From the NCBI GenBank assembly GCA_052143095.1, contig JBKQTR010000188.1, positions 1 to 15,431 on the forward strand: DNA of 15,431 bases, in the 5' to 3' direction. Positions within the stretch are counted from its first letter, which is position 1. The number at the start of each line of letters is the position of its first letter. Origin of the DNA: DAHUYF01 sp052143095. Lineage in GTDB: Bacteria > Pseudomonadota > Alphaproteobacteria > ATCC43930 > CGMCC-115725. The notes below the pieces were generated by a model, which worked only from the letters and a program-made list of their open reading frames with translations, made no database searches and had not been told where the DNA came from. Of the stretch, positions 1 to 6,763 are shown one piece after another. The position numbers and the translations under genes are program-made.

Positions 1-56
1 CTGCGGGAGTTTGCCTAGCGCTATACTGCCCGCCGCAACAGCGGGAGGGCGGAACA

Positions 57-803
57 ATGAGCGGATTGCTTGCGGGTCGTCTGGCGCTCGTCACCGGTGC
101 CGGCTCCGGCATCGGCGAAGGCATCGCGCGCGGCATGGCGCAGCACGGCGCGCGCATCATCGCCGTCGACATCGACGGCGCCGCGGCGGCGCGCACCGCC
201 GCCGCGATCGGCGGCGAGGCCCGCGCCTTTCCCTGCGATGTCACCGACCGCGCCGCCTGCGACGGCTTGGCGGCTTCCGTGCTTCGCGAGCTCGGCGCGC
301 TCTCGGTGCTGGTCAACAATGCCGGCATCATTCGTCGCGGCACGGTGACCTCCGTCACGGCGCGCGCCGATTGGGACGCGACGCTCGCCGTTAATCTCGA
401 CGGCCCCTACAACATGAGCACCGCGTTTCTCGGGCAGCTGCGCCAGAGCAAGGGTGCGATCATCAATATCGGCTCGATCCAGTCCTTCGTCGCCCTGCCG
501 AACTCCGCCGCCTACACCACCTCGAAGGGCGGCGTGCGCGCGCTCACCAAGGCGCTCGCCATCGAGCTCTCGCCGCTCGGCATCCGCGTCAACGCCATCG
601 GCCCCGGCCTTATCGCCACGCCGCTCAACGCCAAGGCGCGCGAGAACCCCGCCTATATGAAGAATTTCGAGGGCCGCATCCCGTTGGGCCGCATCGGCAC
701 GCCCGAGGACATCGCGCCCGTGGCGGTCTTCCTCGCTTGCGACATGGCGCGCTACATCACCGGCGTCACCTTGCCGGTCGATGGCGGCTATCTCGCTCTG
801 TGA
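57..803 (+). CDS. SDR family NAD(P)-dependent oxidoreductase
   Basis: A classical short-chain dehydrogenase/reductase of 248 residues, the usual family length. Visible in the sequence are the Rossmann glycine motif TGAGSGIG (residues 13-20), NNAG (87-90), and the catalytic Ser140, Tyr153 and Lys157 (YTTSK) with the standard 13-residue Ser-Tyr spacing. The C-terminal stretch ending PVDGGY is typical of FabG-like members. The aspartate after the second beta strand (VDID, about residues 39-42) suggests NAD rather than NADP preference, which is inference. The start is supported by GGGAGG about 8 bases upstream of the ATG. Expected to be a cytosolic oxidoreductase on a hydroxyl/keto substrate, which cannot be named. 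It ends 115 bases before the universal stress gene, and a separate regulatory site lies between them, so it is probably not in that operon. Family certain, substrate unknown. Confidence 0.93.
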   Translation: MSGLLAGRLALVTGAGSGIGEGIARGMAQHGARIIAVDIDGAAAARTAAAIGGEARAFPCDVTDRAACDGLAASVLRELGALSVLVNNAGIIRRGTVTSVTARADWDATLAVNLDGPYNMSTAFLGQLRQSKGAIINIGSIQSFVALPNSAAYTTSKGGVRALTKALAIELSPLGIRVNAIGPGLIATPLNAKARENPAYMKNFEGRIPLGRIGTPEDIAPVAVFLACDMARYITGVTLPVDGGYLAL

Positions 804-840
804 GGGGGGTGGGATCGCCGCAGGCAGGAACGGCGAACTC

Positions 841-854
841 TTGATGTGGATCAA
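841..854. promoter_or_regulatory. FNR/FixK (CRP-FNR family) binding site
   Basis: TTGAT-GTGG-ATCAA is a perfect match to the TTGAT-N4-ATCAA consensus bound by FNR, Anr and FixK-type regulators. It lies upstream of the universal stress protein gene, with its centre at 847.5. A GATGAT hexamer at 877-882 would be a -10 box for a start near 889, which puts the site at -41.5, the class II activator position. The box and geometry are seen directly; oxygen-responsive activation is inferred from known regulators of this type. Confidence 0.75.
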
Positions 855-876
855 CGCTCCGGAGTTCATCCACCCT

Positions 877-882
877 GATGAT
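877..882 (+). promoter_or_regulatory. Candidate -10 box of FNR/FixK-dependent promoter
   Basis: GATGAT matches TATAAT at 4 of 6 positions. It lies 32 bases (centre to centre) after the FNR/FixK box, as expected when the activator sits at -41.5 and replaces a -35 element. The predicted transcript start near 889 gives a leader of about 30 bases before the stress-protein ATG. It is weak alone and supported mainly by spacing. Confidence 0.4.
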
Positions 883-918
883 GGCATTCGCGTCGAGGTC
901 GTGCGAGAGGAGGCTTAC

Positions 919-1383
919 ATGCACCACATTGTCGCTGCGACGGACGGATCCGATGCCGCCGACCGCGCCATTGATTTCGCAGCCGAGTTGGCGGGCAAAT
1001 TTGCCGCCGATCTTGTTCTCACGCATGTGATTTCGGCCGCGACGCTGGCCCCGGGAGGCACGGGGCTCGCCCATCCCGCCGCGGATCTCAGAGCGCCGAT
1101 GAGGATAGAGAACACATCCTTGTCCGAGGTGCTCACAGATACGGCAAAGGATATCTTGGCGAAAGCCGCGACGCGCGCCAAGGCGAGAGGAGCGCGGCGC
1201 ATCGATACCGAGGTGCGGACCGGCGACCCGGTCGAGATGATCCTCTCGGTCGCCGCCGAACATGACGCCGACGTGATTGTGTTGGGCAGACGGGGGCTGG
1301 GGCGTTTGGCCGGATTGCTGCTTGGGAGCAATTCCCAAAAGGTGGCGATGTTGGCCCGGTGCGCCGTGATCGTCGTTCCCTGA
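919..1383 (+). CDS. Universal stress protein (UspA family)
   Basis: A single-domain universal stress protein of 154 residues. The N-terminus MHHIVAATDGS is the typical first beta strand with the nucleotide-contacting Asp. The ATP-binding signature G-x2-G-x9-G-S is complete at residues 123-137 (GRRG, nine residues, then GS), so this is an ATP-binding type member rather than the UspA type lacking the motif. The start at 919 is chosen because GAGAGGAGG lies just upstream and because the longer in-frame reading (to 781) has no family-like N-terminus and runs through the FNR/FixK box. FNR/FixK-controlled Usp genes are well known in oxygen-limited proteobacteria, so induction under low oxygen is likely here. 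The CYTH-CHAD gene follows after 43 bases on the same strand. Confidence 0.93.
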   Translation: MHHIVAATDGSDAADRAIDFAAELAGKFAADLVLTHVISAATLAPGGTGLAHPAADLRAPMRIENTSLSEVLTDTAKDILAKAATRAKARGARRIDTEVRTGDPVEMILSVAAEHDADVIVLGRRGLGRLAGLLLGSNSQKVAMLARCAVIVVP

Positions 1384-1426
1384 CGACGCGGCCGGCTCTC
1401 GTCTCGGACACTCGGTCGTAGAGCGC

Positions 1427-2956
1427 ATGGCGGTGATCGAACAGGAATTGAAGTTCGCCGTTGATCCCGGGGATCTCGCCAAGATCAAGCGCGCCCTCGC
1501 CATGGCCGCGAAGCAGCGTCCGTCGCGGTCGACGCTCGTCAGCACCTATTTCGACACCGCGGATGGCGCGCTGCAGAAAGAACGCATGACGCTGCGCGTG
1601 CGAAAGCAGGGCCGCCGCTTCCTGCAGACGGTGAAGTCCGAGGCGGCTCACTCCGATCTCGCGGTTCGCGCCGAGTGGGAAGATCCGATCCGGCAGGGGA
1701 TGCCGGACGTGACAGCGGCGGAAACCGGCGCCCGGGTCCAGCAGGCCGTCGGCACAGCCGGCTTGAAACCGCTCTTCACCACCACGGTAAAGCGCTCGAT
1801 CGTCGCCCTCAGACCGCTGCCGACAACGCTGATCGAAGTGGCGATCGACGAAGGTGAAATTCGCGCGGCGGAGGGCACGGCAAGCCAGCCGATCTCCGAG
1901 CTGGAGCTCGAGCTTAGGAGCGGCGAGCCCGCGGCACTCTACGACGTCGCTTTACGCCTTCTCGACGCGGCACCGTTGCGCATAGAGGCTCAGAGCAAGG
2001 CCCAACGCGGCTATCGGCTGGTTGCCAGGCGCAAGAAGCCGCCGCCGGTCGTGCGGGCGCTGCCATTCAAGTTTGCCGCCGACGCCACCGTCGAGAGGGT
2101 GCTGCAGGAGATTGGACGCAGATGTCTCCTTTACGTCGTGCGCAACGCGCCCGCAGCGTTGGCCGATGTGCCCGAAGCCGTTCACCAAATGCGCGTCGCC
2201 GTGCGGCGTCTTCGCTCGGCTCTTGCCGGGATCAAGCCGATGCTGTCAGGCGAGCATTATGCCTGGGCGAACGGCGAGCTGAGGTCATTGACGGCCGCCC
2301 TGGGCGCGCCGAGAGCGTGGGACGTGTTTGCCGAACAGCTGCTTCGGCCGGTGATCGCCGCGCTGCCGGAAGAGAAGGAGCTCGGCCGGCTCGCCCGGCT
2401 GGTCGAGCGCGAACGTCGAGCCGCCTACCAAGAGGCCAGGAAGGCCATCGGCGCGCCTGAGACCACGGCGACGATACTCAGGCTTTCGCGCTGGTTCGAG
2501 GCGCGTGCTTGGCGAGACCAGTCGGTATCCGAGCAGTCGGCGCAACTCATGGGACCGATGAGAAAGGTCGCACCCGCCCTCATCGCGCGGCGCTTTCGGC
2601 AAGCGAAGAAGCGAAGCAAGAACTTCGAATTGCTTTCCCCGGCGGATCGCCACAGGCTGCGCATTGCCCTGAAGAAGCTGCGCTACACAATCGAGTTCCT
2701 GGCGTGTCTGTTTGACAGGCAAGAGGTGGAAGGCTACCTCGACCATCTCAAGTCTTTGCAAGACGGCCTCGGTTATGTCAACGATGTCCATGCTGCCCAC
2801 GCGCTTTTGGCGCGGTTGCACGACGGCGGGAACGAAAACACCATCCGTCAAGCGGCCGGGCTCGTCGTCGGATGGCACAATCGCAGCCTCGTCGATCTCG
2901 AGACTGAGCTGCGCAAGCAGGTGCGTCGGTTTCGGCATCGGGAAGCGTTTTGGTGA
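1427..2956 (+). CDS. CYTH and CHAD domain protein (probable triphosphatase / polyphosphate-binding)
   Basis: A 509-residue two-domain protein. The N-terminal CYTH (triphosphate tunnel) domain, residues 1 to about 205, opens with the diagnostic ExExK motif (EQELK, residues 5-9) and carries the charged tunnel strands, for example STYFDT and LRVRKQ. The C-terminal CHAD domain, about 220-505, has the two conserved helix signatures HxMRVxxRRLR (from His253) and HRLRxxLKKLRY (from His409). E. coli YgiF has the same architecture and hydrolyses inorganic triphosphate; CHAD domains bind polyphosphate. The likely role is therefore tripolyphosphate hydrolysis and/or recruitment to polyphosphate granules. 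No strong Shine-Dalgarno precedes the ATG, so translation may depend partly on the stress gene 43 bases upstream. A SixA-type phosphatase follows. Domain calls are firm; the reaction is inferred from family. Confidence 0.94.
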   Translation: MAVIEQELKFAVDPGDLAKIKRALAMAAKQRPSRSTLVSTYFDTADGALQKERMTLRVRKQGRRFLQTVKSEAAHSDLAVRAEWEDPIRQGMPDVTAAETGARVQQAVGTAGLKPLFTTTVKRSIVALRPLPTTLIEVAIDEGEIRAAEGTASQPISELELELRSGEPAALYDVALRLLDAAPLRIEAQSKAQRGYRLVARRKKPPPVVRALPFKFAADATVERVLQEIGRRCLLYVVRNAPAALADVPEAVHQMRVAVRRLRSALAGIKPMLSGEHYAWANGELRSLTAALGAPRAWDVFAEQLLRPVIAALPEEKELGRLARLVERERRAAYQEARKAIGAPETTATILRLSRWFEARAWRDQSVSEQSAQLMGPMRKVAPALIARRFRQAKKRSKNFELLSPADRHRLRIALKKLRYTIEFLACLFDRQEVEGYLDHLKSLQDGLGYVNDVHAAHALLARLHDGGNENTIRQAAGLVVGWHNRSLVDLETELRKQVRRFRHREAFW

Positions 2957-3043
2957 TCAATGCCGGGGCCGTCGCCGAGGTCGCATTGTGTCGCGCCATC
3001 GCGGCAAGACGCCGCTCGCCATCAGGTGCCGGCGGGACAATCG

Positions 3044-3565
3044 ATGAAGACACTCCACTTGCTGCGCCACGCCAAGTCGAGCTGGAAGGATCTGGCGCTC
3101 GACGATCATGAGCGGCCTCTCAGCAAGCGCGGACGAGCGGCCGCGAAAGATATGGCAAAATATATGGAGCGGGCAAAGATCGCACCCGACATCGTGCTGT
3201 GTTCGACGGCCATCCGCGCCAGACAGACGCTGGCGCCGATCGCCAAGAGAGTGAAGCCGGCGCAGGTGGTCTTGGAAAGGGGGATCTACGAAGTATCCCA
3301 GCGCGAGCTATGGACGTACCTTCGGGCTCTGCCCGAAGAGGCGCAGGCCGTCCTGGTGATCGGGCACAATCCGGGTTTGCACGATCTTGCCCTGGCACTG
3401 GCCGATGGCGGTTCGCGACATCAGCTGCCGGCGCCGGAAGGCAAGTTCCCGACCGGCGCGCTCGCCACGTTCTCGATCAAGGGAAGCTGGAAGGGCATGC
3501 GACCTCATCGCGCGCGGCTCGTCTCGTTCATTCAGCCGGCGCACCTTACGTCTGCGGAGCGGTGA
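3044..3565 (+). CDS. SixA-like phosphohistidine phosphatase (histidine phosphatase superfamily)
   Basis: A 173-residue member of the histidine phosphatase superfamily. The N-terminus MKTLHLLRHAKSSW contains the RHG-type motif with Arg8 and the phospho-accepting His9. A second active-site histidine is His108 in VIGHNPGLHDLA. Length and the LRHAKS start match the SixA group, which dephosphorylates phosphohistidine on signalling proteins in E. coli. The start at 3044 is preferred over an upstream ATG at 2960 because family proteins begin exactly at MKTLxLLRHAKS and the upstream 28 residues look non-conserved. Genes of this type are often found beside CHAD or polyphosphate-kinase genes, so the substrate may be a phosphorylated partner in polyphosphate metabolism. 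It is probably the last gene of the stress module; a 223-base gene-free region follows. Confidence 0.9.
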   Translation: MKTLHLLRHAKSSWKDLALDDHERPLSKRGRAAAKDMAKYMERAKIAPDIVLCSTAIRARQTLAPIAKRVKPAQVVLERGIYEVSQRELWTYLRALPEEAQAVLVIGHNPGLHDLALALADGGSRHQLPAPEGKFPTGALATFSIKGSWKGMRPHRARLVSFIQPAHLTSAER

Positions 3566-3600
3566 CGAAGCGCCGGCGCCGCATGCGCACTTCTTTAGGT

Positions 3601-3616
3601 GGCAGCTCGCGCTGCC
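3601..3616 (+). terminator. Weak hairpin after the SixA gene
   Basis: GGCAGC (3601-3606) and GCTGCC (3611-3616) form a 6-bp stem with a TCGC loop about 35 bases after the phosphatase stop codon. There is no U-tract, so it is at best a Rho-aided or RNA-stabilising element. The rest of 3566-3788 contains no credible gene; its AT-richer right half holds the promoter described next. Confidence 0.25.
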
Positions 3617-3687
3617 TGCCCATCCTTGCGAAGCGCCAGCGCGCTACCGCAATTACGAATTTTGCAATCAGCTGTTTCCAGCAGTAA

Positions 3688-3716
3688 TTGACCGCCGGCG
3701 AAAGTCATGAATTAAT
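3688..3716 (+). promoter_or_regulatory. Candidate sigma-70-type promoter for the SDR/pcm unit
   Basis: TTGACC (3688-3693, 5 of 6 to consensus) is separated by exactly 17 bases from ATTAAT (3711-3716, 4 of 6). It sits in the AT-richest patch of the gene-free region and would give a leader of about 65 bases to the ATG at 3789. This is a consensus match only. Confidence 0.4.
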
Positions 3717-3725
3717 AACCATGAC
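3704..3725. promoter_or_regulatory. Inverted repeat overlapping the -10 box (possible operator)
   Basis: GTCATG-N10-CATGAC is a perfect 6-bp inverted repeat with an AT-rich centre that covers the candidate -10 hexamer at 3711-3716. A dimeric repressor bound here would block the promoter. No matching regulator gene adjoins it, so the ligand and protein are unknown. Confidence 0.3.
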
Positions 3726-3788
3726 GCGCGGGACCAGCCATGCCCGGTTTTCATCGATCAATGACGAAAGCCAAGGGAGGCCCGACAG

Positions 3789-4760
3789 ATGAAGGATTTC
3801 GCAGGCAGGATCGCGGTCATCACCGGCGGCGGCACCGGGATGGGCCGCGAGCTCGTTCGCCAGCTGGTCGCCGAAGGCTGCAATGTCGCGATGTGCGACG
3901 TCTCTGCGCGGGCGATGGCGGAAACCAAGCGGCTCTGCGAAGCGGAGCGATTGCCGCAAGGCTTGCGCATCACTACCCACGTCGCCGATGTCTCCGACAA
4001 TGCCCAGGTGCAACGCTTTCGCGACGAGGTCGCAGAGCACCAGGACACCGACAAGATCCATCTGCTGTTCAACAACGCCGGTATCGGCGGCGGCGGCAGC
4101 ATGATCGCGATCAGCCGCGACGAGTGGGAAAAGACGTTCAACGTCTGCTGGGGCGGCGTCTACCAGAGCACGCGCGCCTTCCTTCCGATGCTCCAGAAGG
4201 CCGACCAAGGCCACATCGTCAACACCAGCAGCATCAACGGCTTTTGGGCGTCGCTCGGGCCGGGCGTGCCGCACACCGCCTATTGCGCGGCGAAATTTGC
4301 GGTGAAGGGCTTCACCGAAGCGCTCATCACGGATCTGCGGATGCACGCGCCCCATATCAAGTGCTCGGTCGTCATGCCGGGCCATATCGGAACCTCCATC
4401 CTCTCCAACACCCGCAAGATTCTCGCCGGCAATGATTCGGAGGTGATGACCGCGACGGAGATCGCGCAGGTGCGCGCGCGCCTTGCGTCGATGGGCATGG
4501 ATGCTTCAAGAACGTCGGACGACGACATCCGGAAAATGGCGGCTGAGAGGTCGCGGCGCTTTCTCGAGGAGGCGCCGATGACCGCTGCTGCTGCGGCGAC
4601 GGTCATTCTCGACGGGGTCAAGGCCGACCGGTGGCGCATTCTTGTCGGCGAGGACGCCCGGCGGATCGATGATCGCGTTCGCCAGTCGCCGGAACGCGCC
4701 TACGACGTCGACTTTTTCGAGAGCTTGGCAACCGAGATCGGCTGGCCGCTCCGGCGTTGA
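3789..4760 (+). CDS. SDR family oxidoreductase, long form
   Basis: A short-chain dehydrogenase/reductase of 323 residues, about 70 longer than the classical form. Motifs seen are TGGGTGMG (12-19), NNAG (95-98), Ser148 and Tyr165/Lys169 (YCAAK). The Ser-Tyr distance is 17 instead of 13 because of a small insertion (FWASLGPGVPH). The extra C-terminal part, about 225-323, includes a run after EVMTATEIAQVRARLA and a helix-rich segment with FLEEAPMTAAAAATVILDG, resembling the SDRs with a C-terminal extension annotated in actinobacteria and alphaproteobacteria as acting on lipids or terpenoids. AAGGGAGG lies 8 bases upstream of the ATG, fixing the start. The isoaspartate methyltransferase gene follows 48 bases downstream and may be co-transcribed. 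Enzyme class is certain; substrate is not known. Confidence 0.92.
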   Translation: MKDFAGRIAVITGGGTGMGRELVRQLVAEGCNVAMCDVSARAMAETKRLCEAERLPQGLRITTHVADVSDNAQVQRFRDEVAEHQDTDKIHLLFNNAGIGGGGSMIAISRDEWEKTFNVCWGGVYQSTRAFLPMLQKADQGHIVNTSSINGFWASLGPGVPHTAYCAAKFAVKGFTEALITDLRMHAPHIKCSVVMPGHIGTSILSNTRKILAGNDSEVMTATEIAQVRARLASMGMDASRTSDDDIRKMAAERSRRFLEEAPMTAAAAATVILDGVKADRWRILVGEDARRIDDRVRQSPERAYDVDFFESLATEIGWPLRR

Positions 4761-4808
4761 CAAAGCGGTCAGGACGCGGCCGCCGCTGAACGCTCTAAGG
4801 GGGGCGGC

Positions 4809-5468
4809 ATGGACGCACGCCAGGGATTGATCACGGAGATCGAGGCCGAGATTGCCGAGACAGCCACCCTGACGGGGCGGACGAGGTTGAGCCCCGGCGT
4901 GCGTGCCGCGCTGGCAATGGTGCGGCGCGAAGCCTTCGTGTCCGACGCCGCGGCACCCTATGCCTATGTCAACGCGCCGCTGCCGATCGGCCATGGCCAG
5001 ACAATATCTCAGCCATTCATCGTCGCCCTCATGACCGAGCTTCTTGATCTCGAGCCCGACGAAATCGTGCTCGAGGTTGGAACCGGTTCCGGCTACCAGG
5101 CGGCGATCCTCGCCGAGCTCGCGCGACAGGTCTACTCGATCGAGGTGATCCCCGAGCTCGCCGCAGCGGCCCGCGCCGCGCTCGCGCGCGAGGGCTGCGT
5201 CAATGTCGATGTGCGCTGCGGCGACGGCGCGCTCGGCTTGCCCGACCTTGCGCCCTTCGACGCGATCATCGTCACCGCCGCGGCGCCCGAGATCCCCCCC
5301 GCGCTCATCGCGCAGCTGCGGCCCGGTGGTCGCATGATCGTCCCCGTGGGTCGAGGCGCCTTCGAACAGCGCCTGACGCTCGTCGAAAAGGACGTCGCCG
5401 GCAGAGTTGCCCTGCGGGAGGTGATGCGGGTCGCGTTCGTGCCGCTCACGCACCCTCTCGCCCGGTGA
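4809..5468 (+). CDS. pcm: Protein-L-isoaspartate O-methyltransferase
   Basis: A SAM-dependent methyltransferase of 219 residues that methylates isoaspartyl residues in aged proteins and starts their repair. The family hallmark SAM motif I is present as EVGTGSGYQAA starting at Glu89. The preceding PLPIGHGQTISQPFIVALM stretch is the conserved substrate-side signature of this family (canonical form GxGQTISxP). Post-motif strands (YSIEVIPEL, the acidic ribose-binding Glu) and the LRPGGRMIVPVG segment are intact. An A/G-rich run ending in GGGGGGC just upstream of the ATG gives ribosome binding. Alphaproteobacteria often hold several Pcm paralogues, and this one is not next to surE or a lipoprotein peptidase gene, so it may be an accessory copy. 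It converges with the phospholipase gene, with only 36 bases between stops. Confidence 0.92.
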   Translation: MDARQGLITEIEAEIAETATLTGRTRLSPGVRAALAMVRREAFVSDAAAPYAYVNAPLPIGHGQTISQPFIVALMTELLDLEPDEIVLEVGTGSGYQAAILAELARQVYSIEVIPELAAAARAALAREGCVNVDVRCGDGALGLPDLAPFDAIIVTAAAPEIPPALIAQLRPGGRMIVPVGRGAFEQRLTLVEKDVAGRVALREVMRVAFVPLTHPLAR

Positions 5469-5504
5469 GGGAGCACGATCGCGGCGGCGCGCAACCGAAC
5501 GCGC

Positions 5505-6566
5505 TTAGGCGGGATGTCGCGAGAGGCGTGGCGCCCAATCCGCCGCCGCCCGGCGTCCGCCCTCTTTCAGGCGCGTGAGAAAAGACCAGTTCAGCGCCGC
5601 CGCGCTGGCCTGTTGCAGCCCTTCGACCACGTCCTCGGCGGCGATGCGATGGAGGCGCAGCCGCTGCAGCTTGCGGCAGAGCCGCGAGCGGAAATAGCGC
5701 TCCCGGCCGCAGGCTTCCGTGAGGTCGGCCAGCGCCTCGATCTCGCGCTGCAGCGGGCCGTTGAAGGTGATCTGGTTCATCCGCCGGGTGATGTCGTGCA
5801 GCAGGTAGGGGACGCCGCCATTGCGCTCCTGCGGCGTGATCTGCACTAGCACGACGTCGTCGGCCGTGGTCTCCAGCACCAGCTGGCGCAGCGGTGGGTT
5901 GGCGCTGAAGCCGCCATCCCAATACCATTCGCCCTCGATCTCGACGGCGTGCTGGAGCTGCGGCAGGCAGGCCGAGGCGAGCACCACTTCGAGCGTGATC
6001 TCCTCGGTGCGGAAGAGGCGCAGCCTGCCGTCCTTCACCGCCGTCGCCCCGATCAGCAGCCGCAGCGGCGAGGCCCGGCGCAGCCGCGTGAAATCGACCT
6101 CCTCCGCCAGGATCTCGCGCAGCGGGTTGAGGCCCAGCGGATTGAACTGGTAGGGCGACAGCATGCGCGTCGAGAATTCGAGCGCCAGCGCAGCGGTGCC
6201 GGCCACGGCATGTCCCAGCCGCGCCGCGCCGCTGACGCGCCCCCAGAAGCGCTCCAGCCGCTGGCGCGCCGCTTCCGGGCCGCCTTCGGCGAGGCCGTCG
6301 GCGAGCAGGACGGCGTTGACCGCGCCGGCGCTGACGCCGCTGACCATGTCGATCGCGACGTCGTCCTGCTCCAACAGACGGTCGAGCACGCCCCAGGTGA
6401 AGGCGCCGAACGAGCCGCCGCCCTGCAACGCCAGCGACAGCGGCCGCTTCGTCCGCCCGCGGCTGAGCGGCGCCGTGAAGCCGCGCGGCAGGAAATGGCG
6501 CAACCTCGCTTTCGGTCCCGCCATTGCCGTGCGTCTCGCTCCGATCATCCTCTTCATCACCATCAT
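5505..6566 (-). CDS. Patatin-like phospholipase family protein
   Basis: A patatin-fold lipid acyl hydrolase of 353 residues from the start chosen here. Numbered from that start, the oxyanion-hole loop GGGSFGAF lies near residue 50, the nucleophile elbow GVSAG at 77-81 (Ser79), and the second dyad residue is in DGG at 217-219 (Asp217). All catalytic elements are therefore present. There is no signal peptide or type V transporter beta-barrel, so it is likely cytosolic or membrane-peripheral. The start is uncertain: an in-frame ATG at 6626 has no Shine-Dalgarno, whereas the ATG at 6566 has GAGG 11 bases upstream; further ATGs follow at 6563, 6557, 6548 and 6524. It is divergent from the SDR/AMP-ligase unit and no functional link is evident. 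Family certain; lipid substrate unknown. Confidence 0.88.
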   Translation of the reverse strand: MMVMKRMIGARRTAMAGPKARLRHFLPRGFTAPLSRGRTKRPLSLALQGGGSFGAFTWGVLDRLLEQDDVAIDMVSGVSAGAVNAVLLADGLAEGGPEAARQRLERFWGRVSGAARLGHAVAGTAALALEFSTRMLSPYQFNPLGLNPLREILAEEVDFTRLRRASPLRLLIGATAVKDGRLRLFRTEEITLEVVLASACLPQLQHAVEIEGEWYWDGGFSANPPLRQLVLETTADDVVLVQITPQERNGGVPYLLHDITRRMNQITFNGPLQREIEALADLTEACGRERYFRSRLCRKLQRLRLHRIAAEDVVEGLQQASAAALNWSFLTRLKEGGRRAAADWAPRLSRHPA

Positions 6567-6709
6567 CCGCCGAACTGCCTCGAAAGAATCTCGGCAACGC
6601 TCATGTTGCGTCGCACAATGCGTCATTCAACTGCTTGATTCGTTAAACAGTATTTAATGCTGCGCCGCGTTTGAGTGGCGAATTGCCGCAGTGCGGCGGT
6701 TTACCGGCC

Positions 6710-6738
6710 TTGACCACAAATTGAACATGTTCGATTAT
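6710..6738 (+). promoter_or_regulatory. Candidate promoter of the SDR/AMP-ligase/amidohydrolase unit, with palindromic spacer
   Basis: TTGACC (6710-6715) and GATTAT (6733-6738, 4 of 6) are 17 bases apart. The spacer contains the perfect 10-bp palindrome GAACATGTTC (6723-6732), a plausible operator because a bound dimer would sit between the -35 and -10 elements. The leader to the ATG at 6764 would be about 20 bases, including GAGGGAG for ribosome binding. Everything here is motif-based. Confidence 0.42.
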
Positions 6739-6763
6739 TGCCGGAAAGCCTGAGGGAGCCGCC

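Noticed and set aside
2960..3043. Longer N-terminus for the SixA-like protein
   Set aside because: The family begins at MKTLHLLRHAKS; the upstream 28 residues are Pro/Arg/Ser-rich without any signal or domain.
6723..6732. GAACATGTTC read as a LexA/SOS box
   Set aside because: Alphaproteobacterial LexA sites are GTTC/GAAC half-sites with a 7-base spacing; here the spacing is 2 and the adjoining genes are not SOS genes.
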